Assembly (NCBI RefSeq): GCF_000471905.2
Contig: NW_006494943.1
Span: 2,916,326-2,980,325 of the forward strand
Length of the DNA: 64,000 nucleotides
From: Amborella trichopoda
Lineage: Eukaryota; Streptophyta; Magnoliopsida; Amborellales; Amborellaceae
Direction: 5' to 3'
Shown: piece by piece, positions 23,305-34,854 of the stretch
Position numbering within the stretch: the first letter of the stretch is position 1
How the letters are laid out: the number at the start of each line of letters is the position of its first letter
Notes under the pieces: model-generated
Told to the model about the DNA's origin: nothing
Seen by the model: only the letters and a program-made list of their open reading frames with translations
Databases searched by the model: none
Program-made: the position numbers and the translations under genes

Positions 23305-23666
23305 GTTTGCACAAGGTTACAACCTTGAACAATCAAAGTAAGGTGCAGCTTTGAATTTTATTATGAGATGTAATTTCGGTGTCCAAATTTATTAGCATGG
23401 CCTGATTATCTATTTTTATTATTAATACTAAAAATTTAAACTCTAAAAATGTTTCAAATCTAGTAGATCTATAAATACATGAAAATCTTAAAAATAAATG
23501 ATCCACATAATGATGCACTATTTAAAGACTAGAAATCTATTTTTTTTTCATTTCTACACATCTCAACATCGAGATGATCAATTAGAAGGTTTTACAAAAT
23601 CAAAACAGTCAGATTTTTTAGGTGCACCATAAATCTACAATTTAAGGTTGCAACCTAATATAAACT
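23305..23666. mobile_element. MITE family A, copy 2 (variant termini)
   Basis: The core matches family A (CATCGAGATGATCAATT). The termini are ACAAGGTTACAACCTTGAAC and the inverted AGGTTGCAACCTTAAATTG. It lies head to tail with copy 1, 32 bp away. Confidence 0.75.
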
Positions 23667-23699
23667 TTTTTTCTTTGGATAAATTAGTAGAGATTTTGG

Positions 23700-24035
23700 G
23701 CCTACCCATTTTTATAATAAGGAAAGATAAATAAAGTACAATGTGTGAGTTCTTCAGTGCCCCATTGAACTTTAAATACCATTGTGTTCATGATTGTTTA
23801 ACATCATAAAGGGATTTGTTTAACTTGCACACTTTGCCTTCTCATCCTTTATATTCGAATCCTTTGTGTTGTATTATAAAAATCTCTTCTTTTAATTTAC
23901 TATAGAGAAATGTTGTCTTTACATCCATTTGATGTATATCAAAAGTATAATAATTTGCTATTGCTAGTACAATCCTAATGGATGCCTTTCTAGCAATAGA
24001 GGAGAAATTTTCTTTATAATATACATCCATTTAAA
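23700..24035 (-). mobile_element. Copia reverse transcriptase fragment
   Basis: The minus strand gives YYKENFSSIARKASIRIVLA, then FDIHQMDVKTTFLYSKLKEE and later LNKS-like remains. This is the Copia RT motif A region (palm Asp in MDVKT.FL). No LTR is adjacent, so it is a stray piece. Confidence 0.8.
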
Positions 24036-24039
24036 AAAT

Positions 24040-25130
24040 ATTTAAAATCAAATAATTAATTAAAGAATTGATTTTGCAAACAAAGAAACACCACATTCCA
24101 AAAATAAAGTATTTTTAAAATAAGGAACACGCCATGTGACACTCTATATGAGTGTCACATGTTTTCTAGAAGTGTCAACACATGTGTCTATGTTAAAGAA
24201 GTGTCAACATGTGGTCAGACCATTGGATATGCATGTCAATGTGTTGTAAAATATGAGTGCCTTTTTGCTTCTATGGAGGACATCATTTTTTTTTTTTTCG
24301 ACTGTCAACGGCCATGATTACCAATGCCTATACTGACAATGGGAGCATACCATATAAAAACTCCATTGGGGAAAATAGTTGTTGGGTATCAATAGGTGAT
24401 AATTAGCGAAGGTAAATATTTGGATATTGACTTGAACATCTTGATCTCCCGCTCCAACAAATATTGGATGGTTCTTGTACAATCTTGGGATGTCACTCTT
24501 TTTTTTAGACATTTAGAGATTAGAATTTAGTTCTTTTTTTTTCTTTAAGGTCGGTCCCTTGGATTTGAAAGATGACATCCCCAAACTTTGGGATCTAAAA
24601 AATAATGCTATCATTAGTTTTGCCTAAGGGAGTAGATGGATAGTATACTCATGTTGGAGTAGGAATATTTTGGCTCTCTGAACACATCTAATTTTTAGAC
24701 TTTCAATACCTGCTATTTCATGTTATTCCTTGTTTATCTAAATCTTGTGCTTTGGTTTCAGCTAAGGGTTAACAGTTGTGTTTGTGTTGCTCCTAGAGAA
24801 AATAAAATGACCACTTGGAACATGGATTCCCAAATCCTCTTAATATTACCATTTTGGGTAGCTAGCAAAATTTCTTGTGGGCGATTAGCAAATTATTTTG
24901 GTTGATCTTGTAGGGGAAGTTTGTGCATTTCTCTCATGTGAGAAAATAGAAATTTTCTTTTTGGGTAGTTTAGTGGAAAAGAGGTCCCTTACACATAATA
25001 GGAATAAAATTCAAGGAGCCATGTTGTTGTGGTGCCTTCCACCCTTGAGCCCATTCTTACAAAATAGAAATTCACTATTAGTGAAATGCTATGCTATTAG
25101 TATATTTTCCATAATAAAATTTATACTAGT
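24040..25130. other. No gene recognised
   Basis: AT-rich sequence with homopolymer runs (T run near 24285-24299) and chance open frames at 24720-24905 and 24898-25137. No conserved motif is seen. Confidence 0.4.
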
Positions 25131-25132
25131 AG

Positions 25133-25480
25133 CATAGTTATTAAGATTGTACCAAACCACCCAGTTCGATTGATAAGATTGCCGACTCTTGCCTTGGCAT
25201 GTTCAATTTAAACAAAAACCAAATTTAGTAAAATAACGGTCAAAATAAGTATTTAACTAGGTTGAAACAACAATTTTGGCCTATCTAATTGTCCAGTTCT
25301 AACCCATTCAACAAATTAAGCAAATTTTAAAAGTTTTTCTAATATATAATTTTGAACTATTATTCTTTTTTCATTTTATTTTTTTAAATCTGGTGTAACC
25401 GATTAAAATAGTAATTGAACCAATTTTGATTAGATGAACCCTTCATTGGTTTGGTAGCCAATCCAATCCTAATAACTATG
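25133..25480. mobile_element. MITE with CATAGTTATTA termini
   Basis: Left CATAGTTATTAAGATTG...ACCAAACCA and the inverted right end CATAGTTATTAGGATTGGAT...ACCAAACCA match. The 348-bp body has no ORF. Confidence 0.65.
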
Positions 25481-25748
25481 ACTATTAGTTCCTCCAATGA
25501 GATAAAAAAGCTACATTATCAACGGGAAGACTACTGAAAGAATCATATGTTATTATTTTGGCTAAGTAAGATAATTTGTAGTAAGTTTTCCACTAATTTC
25601 GTTTTCTTTGTGTCAAGGTATCCTATTTTATAAATTTTTTGGAAAATTATAAAATATACTTTAATTTTTGGATTATTGGAAATAAACTCAAAAATTTTTA
25701 AAACATCATCCATACTCCTTTTCTTCACTTTTTGTTTTTTTTTTAATC

Positions 25749-26112
25749 AAAATAACCTTCATGGTAGTCTAAAAACCGTGAAGACATCACGGTAGACTTA
25801 TTACCGTGATGGTCATGGACGGTTTAATGTTTTGAGGCATAACATCACTTAAACCATGATGGTTGTTAAGCGGCAACATGACACTTAAATAGCCATGAGA
25901 ATCGTTAAGGTTCTTATGCCCCGTGACAAAGGTATAATGGTTAAATACTGCGATAGTCCAATAAACCATCACAGTTCTTTAAGTGCCGTGATGCTTCTTT
26001 AAGTGCCATGATGCTTCAAAACTACATTTGACTTACAACTCGCTATGACTACCACGGTTTTTAATAGACCGTGATGGCTTCACGGTTCTAAGATTACCAT
26101 GAAGGCTATTTT
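25749..26112. mobile_element. Foldback MITE with long inverted repeats
   Basis: The first and last 55-60 bp are near-perfect inverted copies (AAAATAACCTTCATGGTA; AACCGTGAAGACATCACGGT). Inside, ACCGTGATGG-like phrases recur in both orientations and a 20-bp unit (CTTTAAGTGCCGTGATGCTT) is tandemly doubled near 25978. The whole 364 bp could fold into one long hairpin. The small frame at 25787-25972 is a by-product. Confidence 0.8.
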
Positions 26113-26139
26113 CATCTACTCACCCAAAAAAAAAGTATG

Positions 26140-26410
26140 GATGGTACGAGAATCTATTTTTATCTCTAATTATAAAATTTTAGAATAAAAAAATGTTTCA
26201 AATGAGGCAGATATATAAACATATAAAAATCTTTAAAATGGATGGTCCAGATAATGTATTATAATATCTACTATTTTAAGACTTAAAATATCTTTTCTTC
26301 ATATATATACATCACAATATCGAGATGATCAAATAGATGTTTTTCCAATATCAAAGCAATCCTTTTTGAGGAATTTTAAAAGGGGTATCAACTTTATATA
26401 AATTTTTATC
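26140..26410. mobile_element. MITE family A, copy 3 (left end missing)
   Basis: Shares ATTTTTATCTCTAATTATAA, the 'AATATCGAGATGATCAA' core and the TATATAAA right edge with the other A copies. The left terminus is absent where the foldback MITE ends. Confidence 0.65.
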
Positions 26411-26520
26411 GTTAACAAAATCGTTATTTATTGTATTTAGTAAATGAGATAGTTTGTAATACGTTTTCCACGTACTTTTCTCTATGAGTTAAGGTATCTT
26501 ACTTTATGAATTTGTCAGCT

Positions 26521-26775
26521 GCTACTTAGGTTTTAGGTACAGAAGGTGAGGTTGGAGTTCTCCTTTCCTTACTTCTTTTGTCGCCATAGGGCTGCCACTG
26601 AGCCGGGTTTGGGTCGACCCAAGCCGAAATAGCATGTAATATTTGTAGCCCCTTCCCAGTGCTCGGCCTGAAAAATTCATTGTTACAGGCCGGCCCCGGT
26701 CCGTCCCGTCCTGTGCTTGGCCTGTAAGTGTCTTTTGGGCTGGGCTTGAGCTGGTCCAAATATAGGCCTGACCCA
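26521..26775. repeat. GC-rich dispersed repeat with AGGGCTGCCA end
   Basis: A block rich in GGCCGGCCC/GGCCTG within AT-rich DNA. A relative with AGGGCTGCCAATGG (inverted) lies at 37720-37860. The two overlapping minus-strand frames (26522-26776) show no domain. Possibly a hAT-type MITE remnant. Confidence 0.4.
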
Positions 26776-27327
26776 ATTAGATTTTTTTTTAAAAGAAAAA
26801 ATACACAAAGTGACCATTTACTTTAATACAAGGAGGTTACAACTACTCTTGTCCATCAGATTTCAAATCCGGTGGTTATAAAAGTTTTATTGACTAGATT
26901 CAAAGTTAAAAAAAACTTCTCGAACTTCATGCACACCCCAAGACATCTAATTTGACGTCCAATAACTAGAAATAATTGTGACGTCTTTATATCAAAGATA
27001 AATGGTCTAATAGTATACAATCTATTTTTCTTTTTTTTTAATATCTATCTTTTTTTTGTTTGCAAGCCAAAAAACAAAAGATCTATAAAAAATTGTGCAA
27101 AAATATTTTTTAGAAGAATTTAAAAGCCAAAAAAAAAACATTGTGAAATAAAAAAGATTCGAAAGAGGGGTGGGAAATCGTGGCCACTCACCCTCCTTAT
27201 TCTCCCACCCCCACCACCCTCCTCTCCCTCTAAAAACCCATTAGTTATCACTCTCTAGAAACCTATTTTTCCACCCGAATACCCCATCTCTTTCTCTCTC
27301 TAAAAGCATGTCTATCTCTCAAAAAAC

Positions 27328-28291
27328 TGTGCAAGGAGAGTTTATATTGTCTACTAAGTTAATATAAAAGGTGTATATGGCAATCAACATATATGGGAAG
27401 GCAGTTACAATATCTTGTATTTTACGATAAGTTTGGGTATAATACAGGTGTTTTTTATTTTTTTATATTATTGTCATCTGTATTTGTCTATAAAAGACAA
27501 GCCTATATATTCATATTGATTAATGAATACTACATTTATTCAAATAAACTTGAAACTCTTCATATGATAACATAGTTAGATTCATCTTCGCTTTGTCCAT
27601 TCATGTAAGATTGAGTCTATTACTTTGTTGTTGGATCATGTTATTTTATGTATGATCAAGTTTGTTGTTCTATTACTCGATCATGTTTGTTTGTCTGCGA
27701 GCTCTTGAATCGATCATGGATTGTATCGAGCTCCGTTGGCACTTCTAAGTATTATTTTATTTCCTCGGCTGACTCAACTGTTTTTTTGCCTCTGGAGAAG
27801 ATCTGAAGCTTTTTGTTTGTTGCTCAAGCCTACTCTATTCGAGCCTTATGTTTTCTAGGCTGGTTGATCTACCGTTGCTTGAGCCTACCTTATTATGTTG
27901 TTCTTATGTGCTTGTTGATCAAGCAGACTGAGCATGACAACCATTGCTTCTACTTGTCACGCTATGCACATGAAGATTCAACTGCTCGTTTCTGCAACTT
28001 AGAATTCAAACTCCAGTTGCTCTTTTTCTTAGCATCTTGAGTTTGAGGGAAAGTGTGAAATAAAAGTTTATATTGTCTATTAGGTCAATATGGTAGGTGT
28101 ATATTGCATTCAATATATAAGGGAATGTTAATTATAATATCTTGTATTTTATGATAAGTCCGGGTATACTATAAGTGTTTCTGATTTATTTCTATTCTTG
28201 TTATCTTTATTTGTCTATATAAGACAAGTGTGTATATTCATATTGATTAATGGACACTTAGTCTCTTCAAAAAAACTTGGGACTTTTCACA
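27328..28291 (+). mobile_element. TRIM / short non-autonomous Copia element
   Basis: Two direct repeats of about 237 bp (27328-27564 and 28054-28291) both begin TGTG and share TTTATATTGTCTA and ATATCTTGTATTTTA. They enclose about 490 bp without coding capacity. Directly after the left repeat, TGATAACATAG resembles the plant initiator-Met tRNA primer site TGGTATCAGAG. Directly before the right repeat, CTTGAGTTTGAGGGAAAG is a Copia-type polypurine tract. AAAAC flanks both ends (27323-27327; 28292-28296), a 5-bp target duplication. It must rely on enzymes from another element. Confidence 0.85.
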
Positions 28292-28348
28292 AAAACGTGT
28301 TTTCTCGCTCCATAGCCTCTCTCTCTCTCTCTCTCTCTTTAAAATCTC

Positions 28349-28689
28349 NNNNNNNNNNNNNNNNNNNNNNNNNNNNNNNNNNNNNNNNNNNNNNNNNNNN
28401 NNNNNNNNNNNNNNNNNNNNNNNNNNNNNNNNNNNNNNNNNNNNNNNNNNNNNNNNNNNNNNNNNNNNNNNNNNNNNNNNNNNNNNNNNNNNNNNNNNNN
28501 NNNNNNNNNNNNNNNNNNNNNNNNNNNNNNNNNNNNNNNNNNNNNNNNNNNNNNNNNNNNNNNNNNNNNNNNNNNNNNNNNNNNNNNNNNNNNNNNNNNN
28601 NNNNNNNNNNNNNNNNNNNNNNNNNNNNNNNNNNNNNNNNNNNNNNNNNNNNNNNNNNNNNNNNNNNNNNNNNNNNNNNNNNNNNNNNN
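28349..28689. other. Assembly gap (341 N)
   Basis: Runs of N. Both sides carry (CT)n followed by TTTAAAATCTC, so the gap sits in a repeat and the flanks may be duplicates of one locus. The apparent frame across it is meaningless. Confidence 1.
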
Positions 28690-29113
28690 CTCTCTCTCTC
28701 TCTCTCTCTTTAAAATCTCATTTTCTCACCCACTGCGTCCCCCCCCCCCCTCTCTTTAAAAACCCATTTTCTCAAACTTACATCTCTCCATTTTTCTCTC
28801 TAATTTTCTTCACACAGTTGTAGTGACAGCCAACCATTTTGACCAGGAGAAGCCATTGGAGTTGATCTCTTCAACGATGGCTCCAGAGAGAGGAAAAATG
28901 TTGCTCAATGTACGAGCCCAAATATGTCTAACAAATATTACCTCTCCCCTTTCTCATTCAGATAATATATTGAAAAAATTATTTAAGGGAATTATTTGTT
29001 TTCCCCCAAGTTACCCCCCTGTTCGGTAATGTAAATACCGCACCGGGAAGCAGGGGTTATATCTTTCATAGCAAAAAGCTATCAGGTGTTTGTATTACCG
29101 GACATGTATTTTT

Positions 29114-29580
29114 TGTTGGAGTATGGCCACTACAGCCTCATGACCACTGTAGTGTTCATGGTCAATCTCTTACCTTCGAATTTTAAATGCATTTAATCAT
29201 ATTATATACTTGCTATAATGGTCTCATTGCATTCAAATATTTTGACTATCTTTTATGGAAAATTTTATTCTGTATGTTCTTTTTCTTAACCACCCATTAA
29301 TGATATTCTAATGGTCACATTACCAAACGTTTTCTTTTGGGGTAAGAGAGAGAGAATGATAAAAAAAAAAGAAGGAATGCTTAGCTATTGATATGGGTAG
29401 AGAAAAATTTAGAACATTTGTCACGACTTTGCCCCCTGACCCCATACCGTACATGCCAGAGGGCAATAGAGTTCACTACCTCATGTTGCGGTCCCACACT
29501 CTGTTGCTCTCCGACATGTACGGTATGGGGTTAGGGGGCGGGATCGTGACACCATTAGATGCAAAACCTACCATATGTGA
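29114..29580 (+). repeat. Copia 5' LTR (with inserted MITE)
   Basis: Matches the 3' LTR from TGTTGGAGTATGG through GATGCAAAACCTACCATAT, apart from a 135-bp insertion at 29417-29551. The remainder of the LTR, including the TATA region seen at 34498 in the other copy, is not recognisable here. Confidence 0.75.
29417..29551. mobile_element. 135-bp foldback MITE inside the Copia LTR
   Basis: Ends TGTCACGACTTTGCCCCCTG and, inverted, TGTCACGATCCCGCCCCCTA continue as CCCATACCGTACATG on both arms, giving arms of about 38 bp. The 3' LTR lacks this block and gives the empty site. Flanks ACATT and CCATT look like an imperfect 5-bp target duplication. Confidence 0.85.
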
Positions 29581-30149
29581 GTGAAAGACAAAATGTTTTT
29601 TGTTTTCTCTCTCTTACCTTTCATACCAAAGTTTTTTTTATTTTATCTTTATCACCTTTTGTCTTTATATACCTTTTGTCTTTATATGTGCTCTCTCTTC
29701 CTCTTAGAGCAACTATTTTTTTGTCCATTGATTGTCCCTTTTTTTTTTTTTTCTAACTTCTATTTGCCTCCGTATCTCTCTCTCTCTTATATTGTTGATA
29801 ACCTTATTGGGTGGATTGTTTTTTTTTTTTGCATCCTGAGTCAAACATGTTATTCCACTGTTCTCTAGACTTGTGAAAGCTTTATCCACCCAAAGTTTTA
29901 TTTTTCACTGAGCATTTCCATCGTAAAGCAACATGTTGATTCATTCACACGGCCAAGCACACGATATTGGGCTTTAATTATTTTTCAGCAAAAAGACTTG
30001 GACTTGTCACCCTCAATTAAGGTGATCTATAACTCACCATCGACCAAAAAGGGCATCGTCATCCGAGAAATAGTAAAATCATTTATCAAGAAAGTAGTCA
30101 GTTGATCTAAACCTTGAATTTGTTGATATTCCTATATTTCTTTGATAGT

Positions 30150-30930
30150 ATGGTTGCTAAACTAGTGATGAGTGAACTATCTAAACCCAAAAAACTTAGT
30201 AGGGCAAACTTTAATATATGGAAAAGAAAAATGAACTACATATTGATTCAAGACAAGATTGATTATATTTTGACTTCTATTAAACCTGAATTGGGTATAA
30301 AACCCTCTGCCTATAGTAGAAGAGAACTTGCGAAGTGGGAGCGGGATGACAAATTAGCAAAAACTACATTGTTTACTTTTATAGAGGATGATTTGATAAG
30401 AGTTTTTTAATATTATGAAACATTCAAATTAATGATGGAAGATTTAATTGAAAAATATGGATCTACATCTGAAACCCATATTCAACTTTTGTTTGAGAAA
30501 TACAAATCATGTAGGATGAGGGAAAATGAAATTCGTAGTAGAGCACGTTAACAAAATACTTGTTCTTGCTAAAGATTCATTCCCGATCGTATGCAAGTGT
30601 CAACTATATTGAATAGTCTCCCACAGTCATGGGAACTTGTAGTCATTGCTCTTAATCACTAATCCTAAGGAATATCATGTTGAACTTACCCATACACCTG
30701 AGTATAAAGATAGAAAGAAGAAATAAAAAGGGAAAGGAAAAATTGAATTTTGCCCAAAATTCCTCTAAAAGTGACCAACCTAGACCCTACAACAATCGAA
30801 ATAACAAGAATCGATTTACAGGGAAGGGTAAGGTTTTTAAACCACAAGAAGGAAAGGCCTACAACAACCCGCCAAAATATTACAACAAGGGGAGAGATAG
30901 GGCATATTAAACCTAAATGTCTAAATAAAA
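30150..30930 (+). pseudogene. Copia gag remnant
   Basis: From the Met at 30150 the frame reads LSRANFNIWKRKMNYILIQD and later KWERDDKLAKTTLFTFIEDD, the UBN2-type Copia gag. It stops at 30410. Later frames include GHIKPKCLNKN (about 30890-30930), a damaged zinc knuckle. Gag would form the particle and bind RNA. Confidence 0.8.
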
Positions 30931-30989
30931 ATATTTCCAATAATACCTACCACAGGGACAATAGACAAAGAAGCGCCCATAAGAATAAC

Positions 30990-32110
30990 AATAAATTCTA
31001 TTTAGATTGTGTGGTCTCTAAATCTATGGTGGAGACTCTATATCGACCAGATATGTTTCAAAAACTAAGGATGATTTTGTCGATTTGAAGGAAATCAAAA
31101 CCAGCGATGAGATATATATGGGAAATGACACCTTCTGTGATGTGCTAGGTGTTGGCACATACAAGCTGGAGTTGCTTGAGAATATAATTTCCTCCTCACT
31201 AATATTTTGTATGCGCCTAATATGAGGTGCAACCTTATTTTTGTCCTTTGGTTACATGAAAAGGGCTATGAGGTCCGTTTCAGGGAAGATGTTTATTGGA
31301 AAACATGGTTGAGTTTATGCTTGGGGGGAGAAAGTTAAAAATTATATGGTCTAAATATTGTTAATGGAATGAATGATGGTACTTCTTCTTATATCAATGT
31401 GGTAATGAATGTGGCTAAAAATGATGCATATATATGGCACTTGAGATTATGACATATTAATAAAAATAAAATGCAAAAAATTAGTAAAAAGAGGATTAAT
31501 ACATAATCTTAAAGAAATTAAGTTCCATACTTGTAAACCATGCCTATCAAAAAAATTGTCTAGGAAGCCATTTCCCAAAGGACAAAAATAACAAGAATTG
31601 CTTAACATACTCCGCTTAGATATATGTGAACCATTGAATGTTAAGACACATAGAGGCATGAAGTATTTTATAACCTTCATAGATGATTACTCTAGGTATA
31701 TATATGTGTAGCTAATTAGTAGAAAATATGATGCCTTGGAAATATTTAAATAATATAAAACAGAAGTGGAAAATTAATTAGGAAGTCATATAAAAATTCC
31801 AAGGACTGATAAGGGAGGAGAATATACCTCAGAATTATTAAACCAATTTTGTAGAGATCATGGTATAATACATCAAACGACCTCACAACAAAATATAGTA
31901 GCAGGAAGGAGCAATAGGACTTTAATAAAAATGGTTAGATCTATGATGTGCCATGTCAACCTAGCTCAAATTTTTTGGGGAGAAACCATCGGTACAACTA
32001 TGTTCATTTTGAATAGTGCCAACTAAGGCTATAGAATTAACACCTTATGAACTTTGGACAGGAAGAAAACCAGACCTAAGTATATTAAAAATTTAGGAAT
32101 CGCCTGCACA
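30990..32110 (+). pseudogene. Copia protease scrap and integrase
   Basis: FYLDCVVSKSMVETLY (about 30990) corresponds to the protease active-site area, with the D.GAS motif lost. HINKNKMQKISKK and FITFIDDYSRYIYV (31450-31720), then TDKGGEYTSELLNQFCRDHG (about 31806-31865), are the integrase zinc-binding and catalytic core; Asp and Glu positions are readable. Stops interrupt the frame repeatedly. Confidence 0.8.
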
Positions 32111-32509
32111 TGTGCTTATCACACATCGTCAAAGAAATAAACTTTATAATAAAACAATTACATGTTCATTTATAGGTTACTATGATAACTCTAAGGGATA
32201 CATGTTCTATGATCATAACAATTAGAGCTTAATTAAGATTAGAGGTGCCCATTTTCTAGAAAATTTAAGTAATGAAAAGAATTAAAATAAAGAGGTTGAC
32301 TTATTTGAAGAATAATATAATAATGATCAAGACAATCACATGGATCTTATACCAACAACTAGTGCTTTTGACCCTATTGAGCCCCTAATCTAGATAGAAA
32401 TCAGAGGTTTAGAGCTCATCCGTTCTATTTAGATAAATATTATATATTTTTAAATGAGGATGAGATAGGTGAAACATGTACTTATATAGTGAAGCCATCA
32501 ATTCACCTG

Positions 32510-33475
32510 AATCATCTGATATGTCAATGCTATGGATGATGAAATTAACTCTATTAAAAAAAATCAAGTATGGGAACTTGTAGATCTTCCTAAAAATAGG
32601 AAGGCTGTAGGATGTAAATAAATTCTTAGGAAGAAATTTAAAGCTGATGGAACCATTGATAAATATGACGCTAGATTAGTAGCTAAAGGATTTACTAAAA
32701 AAGAAAGAATAAATTATATGGCAACGTACTCTCCTGTAGCAAAATTTGCATCTATAAGAATAATATTAACATTAATAGTATTTTATAACTTGGAATTATA
32801 TCAATTAGATGTTAAGACATCCTTTCTAAATGAAGAATTAAAAGAAGATATTTATATGAATCAATCAGAGGGATATGTAGTTACAAGTCAAGAAGAAAAA
32901 GTATATAAATTGAAAAGTCATTACATGGTCTAAAACAATTATCTAAGCAATAGTAATTAACCTTTCACAAGACAATTGCCCAAATTGGCTATATATAGCT
33001 AATAGATTGGATCACTGTGTATATGCTTGAAACAGTGTAAGCCAATTTGTATTTTATGTCGATATATGGATGATATTCTACTCATTTTGAAATGAAAGAT
33101 ATGGGAGAAACGTCATATGTTTTGAGAATAAAAATTTCAAGGAATAGAAATTCTAGGCTTCTCTACTTATCTCAAGAGAAATATCTACAGAATGTTTTTA
33201 AGAGATTTAAGATGGAAAACTACAAACAGATGAAAACTCCTATTTGCAAAGGCATGAAGCTATCAAAGAAAGAATGTCCAATTAATGATGCATATAAGGT
33301 AGAAATGGAACATTTTCCATATAAATTAGCCATTGGGTCTATTATGTATGATATGCTTTGTACAAGACCTGACCTTAGTTTTGCAATAGGATATGCCAGT
33401 AGATTTCAAAGTAACTCAAGTATGACTTACTGGCAAACAATTAAAATGATACTCAGATATATCTAAGGAACCAAA
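32510..33475 (+). pseudogene. Copia reverse transcriptase
   Basis: Reads KKFKADGTIDKYDARLVAKG, then IRIILTLIVFYNLELYQLDV and KTSFLNEELKEDIYMNQSEG (frame 32718-32933). YMDDILLIL (about 33064-33090) is the catalytic box, and the frame at 33092-33466 ends with RPDLSFAIGYASRFQSNSS. Frameshifts lie between these blocks. Confidence 0.85.
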
Positions 33476-33479
33476 CATT

Positions 33480-33960
33480 ATAAATTATGCTATCAGGCTG
33501 ATAACCTACAAATTCAAGGAATCTCTGATGCAGACTTCGCAGGAGATCCTGAAGAGAGAAAATCCATTTCTGGATATCTTTTCCTCTTTGGCGGAGGTTA
33601 TATTTCTTTGTTTAGTAAGAAATGAGAATGTGTTACCCGGTGCACAATGGAAATGGAATGCATCTCTTGTAATATAGCTTCTACTATTGTCATATGCATA
33701 AGCTGTTTCATTAGGGAGTTGAAACTGAAAATAGCCGACGAACCAGTTTAGATATTTTGTGATAACCAGACTGCAATTTTGTTAATTAAAAATACAGCAA
33801 TGAGCTTTAAGGGCAGACATATAGAAGTTCATTATCACTATATCCTAGAGAGCAAAGAATAAAGAAATTACAGTAAGTTATTTACTTTTCAATGATATGA
33901 TAGCAGACCCTCTAACAACGTGATTGACTGTTGAAATATTATCCAAATATGTGACCATGA
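33480..33960 (+). pseudogene. Copia RNase H
   Basis: Contains ISDADFAGDPEERKSISGYL, FCDNQTAILLIKNTAMSFKG and RHIEVHYHYI, the Copia RNase H blocks, separated by stops. It directly precedes the polypurine tract and 3' LTR. Confidence 0.85.
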
Positions 33961-34141
33961 TGAGACTTAAAGAAATATAGTTTTTCTTCCCAATAGGTAC
34001 CTTTTGAATGCCACAAAGAATTAAATACTATAGGTAAGCAAAACTTTGTAGCGAAGCATATCACATTGGGTAAAACCTTAAATGGGCAAAACCTTGTGGC
34101 TTAGCAATGTTGGTGCATTTAACCTTTTGGTCAACTGGGAG

Positions 34142-34650
34142 TGTTAGAGTATAGCTACTAAAGCCTCATAACCACCATAGTGTTCATGGTCCCTATCTTA
34201 CCTTCTATTTTTAAATGCATTTCATTCAATTTAATTATATTATATACTTGTTATAAGGGTTTCATTGCATTCAAATCATTTGGCTATCTTTTATGGTTAC
34301 TCACTTTCTTTTTTTTCTTAACAACCCATCGATGATATTCTAAAGGTAACATTAAACCAAACATTTTTCTTTTGGGTAAGAGAGAGAGAGAGAGAGAATG
34401 ATAAGAAAAAGAAGGCTTAGCTATTGATACATGCAGAGAGAAATCTAGACTATTGGATGCAAAACCTACCATATATGGTAAGATGATAAGCTCCAATGCA
34501 TATAAAAGGGGCTCACTCACCTATTACAAAATATAGAAAAAATCTCAGAGTCATGGCCTATATCTCTAGCTATCTATAAGCTTGACAACCAAATTTTTTT
34601 TTATATCTATCTTTCTCTCTCTATCATTTTCACTCGATTTTTTTTAATTA
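34142..34650 (+). repeat. Copia 3' LTR
   Basis: Begins TGTTAGAGTATAGC after the purine tract. It includes a GA repeat at 34380-34400 and a TATA-like GCATATAAAAGGGG at about 34496-34511, the probable LTR promoter. The right limit is uncertain, bounded by the MITE at 34663. Confidence 0.7.
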
Positions 34651-34662
34651 TTTTTTACAATA

Positions 34663-34854
34663 TTTAAGTTGTGAGTTTGTTGTTCGGTGTTCGAAATATC
34701 GGATCGTGTTTGGCTGCTGTTAAACATTGTGAGCCCCATTTCGCTGCTCAGCTCTCTATTTTCTCTATAAATTGAAATGGGGTTGGCAAAGTTTAAGAGC
34801 AGTTAAGTAACTGTCAAGTATTTCGAACACCAGACAACAAACCCACAACTTAAA
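34663..34854. mobile_element. 192-bp foldback MITE
   Basis: Left TTTAAGTTGTGAGTTTGTTG and the inverted right end TTTAAGTTGTGGGTTTGTTG extend into TGTTCGAAAT on both arms. The inner part also pairs (GCCCCATTTC with GAAATGGGGT), so nearly the whole element is a long imperfect hairpin. Confidence 0.85.

Larger units (their letters stand above)
29114..34650 (+). mobile_element. Decayed Ty1/Copia LTR retrotransposon
   Basis: The 5' LTR (from 29114, TGTTGGAGTATGGCC) and 3' LTR (from 34142, TGTTAGAGTATAGC) match over several hundred bp. Between them the order is gag, protease scrap, integrase, reverse transcriptase, RNase H, which is Copia order. A purine tract (ACTGGGAG) precedes the 3' LTR. Stops and frameshifts in every domain and many LTR differences show an old, inactive copy. 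Similarity of the two LTRs is lost after 29580 on the 5' side, so the outer LTR limits are uncertain. Confidence 0.85.

Noticed and set aside
26522..26776. Two overlapping minus-strand frames
   Set aside because: GC-rich repeat without domain or second copy that conserves the frame.
28198..28713. 171-codon open frame across the N gap
   Set aside because: It consists of undefined residues and CT-repeat translation (SLSLSL).
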